A stretch of DNA of 64,000 bases from JAGQPD01 sp020426865 (GTDB taxonomy: Bacteria; Planctomycetota; Planctomycetia; Pirellulales; Pirellulaceae): assembly GCA_041399065.1 (NCBI GenBank), contig JAWKTN010000004.1, positions 977,997 through 1,041,996 of the forward strand. Direction: 5' to 3'. Both the position numbers and the translations under genes were made by a program. Below the pieces are notes generated by a model, which did no database searches, was not told the DNA's origin, and saw only the letters and a list, made by a program, of their open reading frames with translations. Each line of letters starts with the position of its first letter. Positions within the stretch are counted from its first letter, which is position 1. Shown here one piece after another: positions 45,635 through 53,571 of the stretch.

Positions 45635-46497
45635 TCATGCGATGCCACACGTCGGCGTCCTATCCCAGCACGCGTTTCCCAGGTGAAACGGGTCTGAGAT
45701 CGGTTCGTAGCTTAGCGAATTGGCGTGGGGCGGTTTACGAATCGGTGTCGTTGTCGTCGTTCGTGCGATAGCTTTTCCTTCAATCGTGATCGCCTCCCCG
45801 TGATGCATCAACCGATCGATCATGGCGGTCGCCAAAGTGTTGTCGACGTCGAAGATTTTGCCCCACTCCCGGAATTTGCGATTCGTCGTGACGACGATCG
45901 ATCCGGCTTCGTAGCGGGCTGCGACGACTTGGAACATCAGGTCGGCACCTCGTTTGTCGATGGGAAGATATCCCAGCTCATCGAGAAGGAGAAGTTCCGG
46001 TCGGATATACTCGCGGAGCTTTTTCTCCAGCGTCCCATTCAATTGTGCGGTCGTCAGCACGTTGATCATGTCGATCACACGCGTGAACCGCACCTTGATT
46101 CCCTTTTCACAAGCAACGTAACCCAATGCGGCCAGGAGATGACTTTTTCCAGTCCCTGTCCCTCCCACGAATACCGCGCAGCCATGCGTTTCGACGAACT
46201 CACAATCGAACAGCCGCAACACCTTTTCTTTGGGAATCTTGCGCGGGAAGTCGAAGTTATACTCCTCCAACGTCTTGCGTTTGGGAAGTCGAGCCTGTGC
46301 GATGCGTCGCTGCATGGCCTTTTCCCGCGAGTAGTTGCCTCACCGCCTACCAGTAGGCTGAGAACTTCCAGCATGGACGTGTTGTTGCGCGCCGCTTCGT
46401 CGAGAGTTTCGGCGTAATGTTCCAAGAAGTAAGTCAGTCTGAGCGCAGCGAAATCTTCTCGAAGTTGTTCATGCAGTCGTTTGTCGCGGGGAGTCAT
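45635..46497 (-). pseudogene. istB: IstB ATPase of IS21, frameshifted at a G run
   Basis: IstB is the AAA+ helper of the IstA transposase. The N-terminal frame (from the ATG at 46497) reads LREDFAALRLTYFLEHYAET and LSLLVGGEATTR, then goes out of sense. The other frame picks up at AMQRRIAQARLPKRKTLEEY and contains Walker A VGGTGTGKSHL, Walker B LLLLDELGYLP and sensor VVTTNRKFREW. The change falls at a CGCGGGAAAA stretch near 46330, where one G too many breaks the frame. A sequencing or assembly error at this homopolymer is possible. Confidence 0.85.
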
Positions 46498-48043
46498 GGT
46501 TCCTCGTTTTTATCTTGAGGTGGAGCGTGGTTCGTCGTGTCGGCCTCCGTGCATCCATCATCGTCTTCCAGAAAGCGGTCATAACTGGCGGGATCGTCGG
46601 GTTCGTAGTCGGTTTCTTCGATCCATTCGGGACAACGTGGTAGGACTTCCGTGGGCGAGGAAGTTCCCGCTGACGCCGGCGCTGATGCAGGATGGCTTCG
46701 ACATAACTGGCGTCGTACGTTTCGTACTCCAGAGCCTGCTGGAGCCGCAGGCAGGAGCTCCTCCCGTCCGTAGAGGTCCTTCAGCTTCAGCAAGCGACGC
46801 AGATGCGTTTGTGGTTTGACGGGCTGCTGCAACAGTTTCCAGTGAAACTTCTGAGCAACTTCGCCCAGGGCCGCGAACGCTGCTTCGACAGAATTCTTTC
46901 TCTGCCGTCGTTTCATCGTTTTGGCTTGCAGCAGATGTTCGTCCTTGCGAATCAATTGTCTTCTCTCGTAGCTCCGCCGGTGACGCCACTTCTTGACCTT
47001 GATAGACGATCCACACGTAGCGGTTGTCGGCACGAACCGTGACGGTCTTGCGGGCCAATTCGGGAGGCACGGAGTAACGATTCGAATCGAAACGGATGCG
47101 AGCGTGTGCATTGACGACAGCCGACACCACCTCGTCCGTTTGAAAGGGAATGGCCGGCAAGGCACGTAGCTGCGGCTTTTCATCTGAAAAGCGATCTACC
47201 GGTCGCTGCTGGGTCGTTTCATGGATTCGCACATTGGCCACTTCCTCCCGCCAATAGATGGCCAGTTTCTGGTAGTCCTCCCAGCACGTGAGTTCATGAT
47301 CACGACCGGCCAGCGTTCTGCTTGACATAGCACGTTGACTTCCACCGTGCCCTTGGATTCCGGGTCGCGGGCCGCACACGCAATCGGTTCCAGATAGAAG
47401 TGACCACACAGCTCGACGAACTCCGGGTGCAAGGTGGCATACCGGCCGGCGCCGCTGAGCACGGCCGTTTTCAGATTATCGAAGATGATTTTTCGAGGGC
47501 TACCGCCGAAAAAGTTCAGCGCATTCACGAGGCAACGATAGAACTCGGCCTTGCATTCGGACAAGCTGAATTCGATATAACACAACCGGCTGAAACAAAG
47601 CACGGCGACCAACACCGAGACTTTCCTCAATGTGGCACCAATTTGCAGCCAACCACAACTGCCCCAGTCGACTTGAAACGCTTCACCTGGTTCGTAGAAC
47701 ACCTCGTGATACACGCGGCCTCGTGCGGGGCGAATCGTTCGCAAGTAATCTTTGACCAACGTGATGCCGCCTTGGTAACCTTCTTCGCCCTTGGAAATCT
47801 CTTCCAAGACCCGCACGGCTGAGAGGCGTGGGTAACGCTCGATGATCTCGTCGATCTTCTTCTTGTAGGGATCGAGCTTGCTGGTTCGTGGTTGCTTGGC
47901 GACTTGGCTTGGCGGTTCCTCCATGGCCAGCGCGCCTTGGTGACCGTAGTGTGGCAACAACGCAACCGCTCCGCGATGGCTCGTTTCGAGAACTTCTCGA
48001 TTTCGTGCAGACGCCGGATCTCCGCCCATAAGGAGACTTTCAT
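46494..48043 (-). pseudogene. istA: IstA transposase of IS21 with several frameshifts
   Basis: Pieces of one IstA can be followed through different frames. The N-terminus is MKVSLWAEIRRLHEIEKFSKRAIAE (from 48043), an HTH. The DDE core includes YEPGEAFQVDWGS, IIFDNLKTAVL and ARDPESKGTVEVNV, where the three acidic residues can be seen. The middle part is VDRFSDEKPQLRALP and NRYSVPPELARKTVTVRA. The C-terminus is AAFAALGEVAQKFHWKL and LLKLKDLYGREELLPA. At least three frame changes are needed to join them, so the gene is dead. Confidence 0.85.
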
Positions 48044-48067
48044 GGTTCCGTCCTCTCAGCCAGCCCG

Positions 48068-48436
48068 CTACGGCAGTTCTTGAAACAGTTTTCGCAGCAC
48101 ACTGCCAGGCTCTTGCCGACGCTGTACGCGAGAAGTGGGTAATGAAAGTACCTGCGTCAGCGGCGACTGGTAGGCGACCAGGTCCAAGTTAATGAGTTCT
48201 TCGCGAGCGCGCCGGAAAGCTTCCACGTATCTTCAAGCGTCCCGCGATGGTCGAATCGGCGTAGAACGACAAGCCATGTTTGTCGCTCACTGCAGCCAAA
48301 AACAAATAGAGGACGATCGCCTCATTTGACAGCCGCGCGCAAACTCTTTGAGGAAGCGTCGGTCCAGCCAAGAAAAGCCCTCATCCGGTGGGCGGCGGAC
48401 GCGATCGGCCACCAAGATCCGTTTCTGAATGGTCAT
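48068..48436 (-). pseudogene. HTH-like passenger ORF of the IS21-type element, frameshifted
   Basis: Joined across two frame changes the minus strand reads MTIQKRILVADRVRRPPDEG, FSWLDRRFLKEFA, then RLSNEAIVLYLFLAAVSDKH, GLSFYADSTIAGRLKI, and finally REELINLDLVAYQSPLTQVLSLP before a stop at 48068. The layout resembles small replication-initiator-like or winged-helix proteins found beside IS21 genes in planctomycetes. The role is unknown. No single frame covers it, so it is not functional as it stands. Confidence 0.55.
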
Positions 48437-48587
48437 TTTCGTCAACTCCGAGATCGAGAATCGTGTTCGGGCAATCAAGATAGCTGCTCATTGCGGCTGC
48501 CCCTATAGTCGCCGACACGCTGTGAGCGTGCGGCTGCCAATCGCGCAGCGGCGAGAGGCAGACTTTTGTTTCGTACCAGAGATCGCT

Positions 48588-49121
48588 TCAACGTGATGCT
48601 GATGCTTGCTGGAGATGCTGTGGCATCAACGTATTACCATGGCGCAGCAACCACTTGCGTTCACGGTCGCGAACACGTCGCACCGCTTGGCGACAATCAC
48701 CACCGCAATATCGCACAGGAGCCCGAGAGTTCGTGGGCAACGGATCGTAGCATCCTACGCGATCACAAAAATTTTCCGGAATCGGGTTGCTGCGTGACCA
48801 CGCGCGGTCACGCGATGGTGGCGAAGGCGGATCCTGAGCTTGATCTTGGGATGCGTTTGCCGTCGCGGCAACTTTTTTCGCTTCGCGACGCCGAGCTTCC
48901 GCCTCGGCGTGACGTTTCCGATTCTCGCCCCGAGCCCGGAAGGCTCGCTGCCGCTTCGCCGCCTGCCAGCGGCGCACTTCCCGGAGGCAGTCACGATCCT
49001 GACAATAGCGTTGATTCCAACACTTTGGCTGATACCGCTGGCCACATCCCTTGCAAACAGAGGCGTTGAGAAAAAGTCGACCAACAGGCGTGACGCACAG
49101 AGTATGATGGGACTGTCCCAT
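48588..49121 (-). CDS. Cys-rich zinc-finger-like passenger protein
   Basis: The 177-residue protein has two Cys clusters. The first is CKGCGQRYQPKCWNQRYCQD then CLREVRRWQAAKRQRA. The second, at the C-terminus, is FCDRVGCYDPLP, then RYCGGDCRQAVRRVRDRERKW. Both look like small zinc-binding knuckles followed by a basic helix, consistent with nucleic-acid binding. A highly charged linker lies between. It is in one frame and starts at ATG 49121, unlike the broken genes downstream on the same strand. Confidence 0.65.
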   Translation of the reverse strand: MGQSHHTLCVTPVGRLFLNASVCKGCGQRYQPKCWNQRYCQDRDCLREVRRWQAAKRQRAFRARGENRKRHAEAEARRREAKKVAATANASQDQAQDPPSPPSRDRAWSRSNPIPENFCDRVGCYDPLPTNSRAPVRYCGGDCRQAVRRVRDRERKWLLRHGNTLMPQHLQQASASR

Positions 49122-49145
49122 GGGAGTGCTATCCCGTGCGGACTC

Positions 49146-49178
49146 GTCCGGGGAGGCTGTTTTCGAGCCTCCCTGGAC
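49146..49178. terminator. Strong hairpin between the IS21 cassette and the methyltransferase operon
   Basis: GTCCGGGGAGGCT at 49146-49158 pairs with AGCCTCCCTGGAC at 49166-49178 around a seven-base loop. A T-rich stretch follows only on the plus strand. It may stop transcription from either side, or be the boundary palindrome of a mobile unit. Confidence 0.4.
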
Positions 49179-49291
49179 ACTTCTTTCTTAACCATCTTGT
49201 GAAGGCGTCACCGCCAAATCAACTCACATCTCGCCTGAATCAAGCAAAAAAGGAAAAAAGGAGACGAGGGAAGGAAACGTAGGCACCTCAG

Positions 49292-49831
49292 CTACAAGCA
49301 CGCAACAGGAAGGAAACAAGGAAGGAAACCAAAGATAAAAATCTTTGACGGAAGGAGACGCGCGCCGAAGTAAACGCGCGCCATCTCCCCGGCTAAGTCG
49401 CGCGAGAAGTAAACGCCGGTACCACGCAGACCGAGCGCAGCTTTACGGAGTTGATAGACAGATACTTCGGGTGCGATACTGAGGGCAATCGCGTCAAAAT
49501 GGGAACGTGCCTCGGGGTCACAAAGAACACGGTCTATAGTCAATTCAGATTTGTCTTCCATAAACCTAGCAGCAATTTGGGATGCATGCTCGTAAAGGCT
49601 ATGGTCTATCCTTACTCGGTCCGTTGTGACGTCTCCAAGCGAGGCTGACTTTCTCAAGTTCATCAGCTTCCAATTTGCGGCAAACTCCGAAACGTCAATC
49701 AACCTCTTACGGCACTCCGATATGAATGCAGCGTTGAGCTCTGGATTGATCACTACATCGTCCGTGCTGCGACCGCAGTGGATAGCAATGAAAGCGGCTT
49801 TAACTACATCTCGAAGGGTATTCACCGTCAT
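49292..49831 (-). CDS. Unknown protein made of a repeat shared with the GIY-YIG fusion
   Basis: The 179-residue protein has two related blocks. One is STDDVVINPELNAAFISECR followed by NWKLMNLRKSA; the other is LTIDRVLCDPEARSHFDAIA followed by LRKAALGLRGTG. Both match blocks in the GIY-YIG fusion at 50.7-51.9 kb (STDRVIADPELDAKFLHRCR with NWQLMRARKAS, and LSLDHILCDPKLAHEFDEFA). The last 30 residues are hydrophobic and unrelated to the fusion. It starts seven bases after the methyltransferase stop and probably ends the operon. No family is known to me. The repeat may be a DNA- or protein-binding unit. Confidence 0.7.
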   Translation of the reverse strand: MTVNTLRDVVKAAFIAIHCGRSTDDVVINPELNAAFISECRKRLIDVSEFAANWKLMNLRKSASLGDVTTDRVRIDHSLYEHASQIAARFMEDKSELTIDRVLCDPEARSHFDAIALSIAPEVSVYQLRKAALGLRGTGVYFSRDLAGEMARVYFGARLLPSKIFIFGFLPCFLPVACL

Positions 49832-49838
49832 TCGCTCA

Positions 49839-50645
49839 CTAGTAGTTCATCCAAATGCGCTCGATCATTCTGGGCTTTTGCTTGGCACTCGATGCTTTGT
49901 TGTCAATCTCGATGTCTAGAATCCGCCATTTTTTGAGATACTTGTCGTACAGGTCGTTCGGATAGCCAGATAGAATTACCATGCCAGTGCAAGACAGTAC
50001 GGCCTCAAGTAGATCTACGTGCTGGGACGCAGACATTTCGTGGTCGTAGTCCTCAATCGAAACTCGTGTTTCATGGAGGTAGGGTGGATCCAAATAGAGC
50101 AGCGTTTTTGGACCATCCTGAGATCTTATCACCTTCGTTGCATCGTCATTCAAGATAACGACCCGCTTCAGTCTATCTGATACATCCTTGAGTCCTTCAA
50201 TTGCTGTGAGCCAGGAGGAAGCTTGCTCGTTCATTTGTCTACGGGTACGGTTGCGACTCAATGTCGCAAAGCAAGCTAGTTTCCCTGCACGCGATTGTCG
50301 ACATCGAATGAAGAAATTAACAGCTTGACGGATTGGATCATCGGTCGGTTGATGCGCATCTTCCCACTCTACTTGCGAGAATGGTACCGCCTCAACAATT
50401 CGCATGAACTTCTTGAATTGACGATCTTCCTGCAGAACCCTCCAAAAATTTGTAAGTTCTGAGTGGACGTCGTTTACCACTTCGGAAATACCATCAGGCG
50501 ACTTATTCAGTAGCACCGAACCTCCACCGAAGAATGGCTCGACATAGTGAGTATGCTCCGGCATGAGTTCAATGATCCTAGCTGCCAGATAGTGCTTGCC
50601 ACCATGCCATTTCAATGGTTGAACCAATCGTCGATCTTGCTTCAC
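49839..50645 (-). CDS. DNA adenine-N6 methyltransferase, D12 class (Dam-like)
   Basis: The protein transfers a methyl group from SAM to adenine in DNA. It shows the D12-class motifs: PLKWHGGKHYLAARI at the N-terminus, VEPFFGGGSVLL as the SAM-binding FxGxG block, and LLYLDPPYLHET as the catalytic DPPY block. The protein is 268 residues, normal for Dam-like solitary or restriction-linked enzymes. I placed the start at the GTG at 50645 because AAGGA lies seven bases upstream; a TTG is at 50648. It sits between the GIY-YIG fusion (68 bases upstream) and the repeat protein (seven bases downstream). Target sequence cannot be read from the protein. Confidence 0.9.
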   Translation of the reverse strand: MKQDRRLVQPLKWHGGKHYLAARIIELMPEHTHYVEPFFGGGSVLLNKSPDGISEVVNDVHSELTNFWRVLQEDRQFKKFMRIVEAVPFSQVEWEDAHQPTDDPIRQAVNFFIRCRQSRAGKLACFATLSRNRTRRQMNEQASSWLTAIEGLKDVSDRLKRVVILNDDATKVIRSQDGPKTLLYLDPPYLHETRVSIEDYDHEMSASQHVDLLEAVLSCTGMVILSGYPNDLYDKYLKKWRILDIEIDNKASSAKQKPRMIERIWMNY

Positions 50646-50713
50646 CAACTCATCCTTGCCAATTTACTTGTGATTTCGAGATCCAGGAGACTACGAAGTG
50701 GAAGTGGAACACC

Positions 50714-51877
50714 CTATGCTGCGGCACCCGAATAATTGAGGATCGGAGTGAACTCAGCGATAGCTCTTAACTCGCTGATTTTGCGTGCGGTTGACTTGCC
50801 ACCTGTTTCGACGATCCCTAGCTCAATGTTTCCGGTTCCCGCATCATAAATCCAATCTGGAATACCAAGTGATTTGCTGCAGTCGAAATGGCGCTCGATC
50901 CGGTTACGGAGATTTTCGGTTTCCCCAATAAAGAGTGAGTGGGCGTCGGTACGGAAGACATAGATTCCAGCATGCGATGGGATTGAGCTTGCCTTTACTG
51001 ATTTCGCAATTCCCATTCGCTGAAAGCTAACTAGATCTGCAATGGCAGCTTGTGCCTTGTAGCGTCCAGCTGCCTTTCGCACTCCGAGCGCAGCCCATCG
51101 ATACTCTAGCGGAGAGAAGCCCGGTGCTAGCTTTAACGCAAATTCGTCAAATTCGTGAGCAAGCTTGGGATCGCATAAGATGTGATCCAATGATAATCCT
51201 TCGGGGAATTTTGATGTCCAAAGTTGAGAGACGTGTGCGAGCGCAATTTCGCTCGCATATTCAAAGTCATCAATTTGCCGCGGTGTATATTTTTTCGTTT
51301 TCGGCATGTCCGTGAGAACGCTCGCTTTTCGAGCTCGCATCAGCTGCCAGTTAAGATCGTAGTCTGTTCCAGGAACGCCCAGTTCACGGCAGCGATGCAA
51401 AAACTTCGCATCCAACTCAGGGTCGGCTATAACACGATCTGTGGAGTAACCATCTCGAACTTCGAGGTATGCTTGCGCGATTTTGGCAACATGCGCTCGC
51501 GGCCCCTCATGAATTTGAGATAGTTTGACTGCGAGTTTAGTTACGACCAATTGATTCAAACTCACACCTTCCTCACCCGCTTCTCGGTCGAGCGCTTGAT
51601 GAAGTGACTTTGGAAGTCGCACCACAAATCGCCCGCTTTTTTCGGGTTCAGCACCGGCCACGAGACCGCTTTTCTCGATGGACTCAGTTAGGATTCGGCG
51701 GATTGCTTTGTACTCAGCCGTCTTCATGAACTCTTCGCGATCCTTGGGATCGGGATATGCTCGGGTGAGTAGTCCCGCTTCAGAATCAAAAAGCGCATTC
51801 GAAACATCGGCCCAATTCGTGAGAGATTGAGTCGCTTCCTTTACCTGTTCTAAAAGATCTCCATTTTTTGTTGTCAT
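50714..51877 (-). CDS. Ribbon-helix-helix / repeat / GIY-YIG nuclease fusion
   Basis: The 387-residue protein joins four parts. Residues 1-75 are a helical leader (SNALFDSEAGLLTRAYPDP). Residues about 78-125 are a HicB-type ribbon-helix-helix (GRFVVRLPKSLHQALDREAG then GVSLNQLVVTKLAV). Residues about 140-275 hold two copies of the repeat shared with the 49.3 kb protein. Residues about 295-385 are a GIY-YIG domain (AGIYVFRTDAHSLFIGETENLRNRI then ELRAIAEFTPILNYSG). GIY-YIG domains cut DNA or RNA; here the second motif is FIG rather than YVG and a Glu near the end is expected. The start overlaps the upstream gene's stop (ATGA), so translation is coupled. With a DNA methyltransferase next door, restriction or regulation is plausible. 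Confidence 0.8.
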   Translation of the reverse strand: MTTKNGDLLEQVKEATQSLTNWADVSNALFDSEAGLLTRAYPDPKDREEFMKTAEYKAIRRILTESIEKSGLVAGAEPEKSGRFVVRLPKSLHQALDREAGEEGVSLNQLVVTKLAVKLSQIHEGPRAHVAKIAQAYLEVRDGYSTDRVIADPELDAKFLHRCRELGVPGTDYDLNWQLMRARKASVLTDMPKTKKYTPRQIDDFEYASEIALAHVSQLWTSKFPEGLSLDHILCDPKLAHEFDEFALKLAPGFSPLEYRWAALGVRKAAGRYKAQAAIADLVSFQRMGIAKSVKASSIPSHAGIYVFRTDAHSLFIGETENLRNRIERHFDCSKSLGIPDWIYDAGTGNIELGIVETGGKSTARKISELRAIAEFTPILNYSGAAA

Positions 51878-52230
51878 GACTTTTCTCCGGGTAGGGCGAC
51901 GGGGGCTATGAATTCAACCGTCGATCCAGTTCTTTCGAGGTACATAGTCTCCTGACCAAGCTTGGCACCGAGTTCGGCTACGATCTGCCGCAACTCATTT
52001 TCTTGGCCATCCTGAACAACGATCCAAACTTGAACCAGATGGTCGATTGCCTTCTTTCCGTTAGCCATTCGGTATGTACCTCGGACTGTCCCACAAACCG
52101 TGCAGCCATTAAATCGAAGGAACAGAGATTCTTCCAATTCGACGAAAACCTCTGCAGGAACTGATGTCCCGTCATTAAAGGTCGTAGGTACAAGCAAAAG
52201 GTACTTGGAATTTGCAGGCGGTTCTTCCAT
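51874..52230 (-). CDS. Small protein of unknown function, first gene of the methyltransferase operon
   Basis: The 118-residue protein is predicted to be an alpha-beta fold: YLLLVPTTFNDGTSVPAEVFVELEE, then GCTVCGTVRGTYRMANGKKA, then LVQVWIVVQDGQENELRQIVAELGAKLGQETMYLERTGSTVEFI. Its C-terminal strand-helix-strand pattern with conserved Glu and Tyr resembles proteins I have seen near HicB-like antitoxins in planctomycetes and cyanobacteria. Its end overlaps the GIY-YIG fusion start by four bases. A hairpin containing its ribosome site precedes it. The function is unknown. Confidence 0.7.
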   Translation of the reverse strand: MEEPPANSKYLLLVPTTFNDGTSVPAEVFVELEESLFLRFNGCTVCGTVRGTYRMANGKKAIDHLVQVWIVVQDGQENELRQIVAELGAKLGQETMYLERTGSTVEFIAPVALPGEKS

Positions 52231-52232
52231 TC

Positions 52233-52273
52233 GGGTGACTCCTCACCCGTTAATGATACCATCTGTAGTATCA
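52233..52273. promoter_or_regulatory. Operator-like palindromes and ribosome-site hairpin before the methyltransferase operon
   Basis: TGATAC at 52254-52259 and GTATCA at 52268-52273 form an exact inverted repeat with an eight-base spacer. Closer to the start, GGGTGA and TCACCC (52233-52238 and 52243-52248) form a hairpin with a four-base loop that holds the ribosome binding site GAGGAG of the first gene. The operon encodes a ribbon-helix-helix domain, which commonly binds such dyads, so self-repression is likely. A TATCAT box overlaps the operator on the minus strand. Confidence 0.6.
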
Positions 52274-52323
52274 CTAGGCAACCACTGCAAGATTCCACCA
52301 AAGTATGCAGCTGATCGCAAGTC

Positions 52324-52617
52324 TCATGCAGGCATGACTTTAGGGCAATTTTCTGGATTTGCATCCCGATTCGATTTTGTTTGGCAAAGTTGTATCCAGA
52401 CACGAATCTGCTGCTCCCAACAGTAGTTTCGGACAATCGCATGCAGCTCCTTTTCGAGGAGACGTGGAGCCGATCCTGAGAGTTCCGACTCTTGGATTTT
52501 CGGGGCAAGAAGGTTCAAGTCCAAGATTTGACTGAGCCGGGCGCGACTGACATGGCCAACATGGCCAAGACCATTGCCAGCGGCGTCGGGATAACAAACG
52601 CGTGGCTTGCAGAACAA
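52324..52617 (-). pseudogene. Recombinase-tail HTH remnant
   Basis: The minus frame has GHVGHVSRARLSQILDLNLLAPKIQES and then EKELHAIVRNYCWEQQIRVW, which matches the HTH tail region of planctomycete serine recombinases (GHVSRARxxQIxxLxLLAPxIQE then a QxxxW end). It opens at a TTG and lacks any catalytic domain. It is a related but more diverged version of the HTH segments at 24.3 and 29.6 kb. Confidence 0.6.
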
Positions 52618-52666
52618 ATACTGCTCAGCATAAAGATTCTGTGGGCCGAGCTTGCTCCACTTCGTT

Positions 52667-52740
52667 GAACCGCCGCATGCGGACCCGCACGTACGGTGGT
52701 GGGGGGAGGGTGATCCGCGAGGATGACCCTTACCCGATTG
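52667..52740 (+). ncRNA. 3' end of a group II intron (domains V and VI)
   Basis: The 34 bases from 52667 to 52700 fit a group II intron domain V: GAACCGCCGC at its start, a central bulge region with GGACCCGC, and GTACGGTGGT pairing back at its end. The following GGGGGAGGGTGATCC to GGATGACCC arm ending TACCCGAT (52701-52740) fits domain VI and the usual 3' splice border. No reverse transcriptase and no 5' part is present, so only the ribozyme tail is left. It stops exactly one base before, or at, the stop codon of the next minus-strand gene. Confidence 0.65.
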
Positions 52741-53571
52741 TTATCCATCGTCGAGCGTCTGGATCGCGGTCGCAAGCTCAATGACCTCCAACGGGCAATC
52801 GGCCCAATTGTGACGCCAGCAAACAATTAGATCACATTTTTTCGGATCATGGCCGTGTTCGAGAAAGTTCTTGCTCTCGTACTCGAACTCAATGCTCAGC
52901 CGCTGCCACGTTTCGGGTTGTGTTTTGATCCTGCGTTTTGCCTCGCAGTCCGGGAAAGCGGTTGCCACGCTCTCGACAACATACCCGAGTTCAAACGCGA
53001 CCATCCCAATCAGCAAAACAACACCTTGCTCGTTGATTGGTTCGTGTTGAAGCCCACGGAAGTTCAAGAATGGCCCAAATGTGCGGCCCGATCCTTGGCT
53101 CCATTTGGCTGGGGCGACTCCGTTTGACCTTGCGTTGACGACAGGGCGGATTTCTGGTGTGGCGATTGCGTCGCGTAGCAGCGGAAGCAGGTGAAAGTCG
53201 GGATTAGTTTCATTCGCCCATTCGACGAACGCAGAAAGGAAGTCTGGCCATGTGCCCCACCGTCTCCGATAGGTCTTGGGGCTGAACGAAACAAGCTTTG
53301 AAAACTTTGTGAATGTTGGGACGCTTTCGCAGTCCGCGAATGCGTCCAACGCAGCCTGCAGCAATGCGTCTTCGGTAGCTGGTTGATTCGATTGTGGTTG
53401 CAATCCGGCTTCGATGAAGAATTCAGTCCATCCTTCGAAGTGGTTCAAGATTTGATGGTCACTGATTCCAGTTTCGCGTTTGAAGTCGGTCCGAAGCACA
53501 AAGTCTTTACCTTGCGATTTTGCAAGGTCACGAGCTTGTTTCAGAAGGCTGTCGCGTGTGACTTCGTTCAA
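52741..53571 (-). CDS. Homing-endonuclease-associated-repeat protein with nuclease-like C-terminal domain
   Basis: The 276-residue protein has two N-terminal repeats of the homing-endonuclease-associated type: DFVLRTDFKRETGISDHQILNHFEGWTEFFIEAG and VPTFTKFSKLVSFSPKTYRRRWGTWPDFLSAFVEW. The C-terminal 120 residues contain FGYVVE-like ELGYVVESVATAFPDCEA, then IEFEYESKNFLEHGHDPKKCDLIVCWRHNWADCPLEVIELA. This resembles a PD-(D/E)xK nuclease core with Glu, CDLIVCW and xEVIEL. The start is a TTG at 53571 with a weak ribosome site; no ATG is in frame upstream before a stop. It may be a restriction or mobile-element nuclease. Confidence 0.7.
   Translation of the reverse strand: MNEVTRDSLLKQARDLAKSQGKDFVLRTDFKRETGISDHQILNHFEGWTEFFIEAGLQPQSNQPATEDALLQAALDAFADCESVPTFTKFSKLVSFSPKTYRRRWGTWPDFLSAFVEWANETNPDFHLLPLLRDAIATPEIRPVVNARSNGVAPAKWSQGSGRTFGPFLNFRGLQHEPINEQGVVLLIGMVAFELGYVVESVATAFPDCEAKRRIKTQPETWQRLSIEFEYESKNFLEHGHDPKKCDLIVCWRHNWADCPLEVIELATAIQTLDDG

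Larger units (their letters stand above)
45635..49121 (-). mobile_element. Decayed IS21-type element with two passenger ORFs
   Basis: The segment holds, in minus-strand order, a Cys-rich zinc-finger-like ORF, an HTH-like ORF, istA and istB. The last two overlap at ATGA as in intact IS21 elements. All but the first are frameshifted. Terminal repeats were not identified, so the ends given are those of the genes. The passenger ORFs resemble proteins I associate with IS21-type elements in planctomycetes; that link is from memory. Confidence 0.6.
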
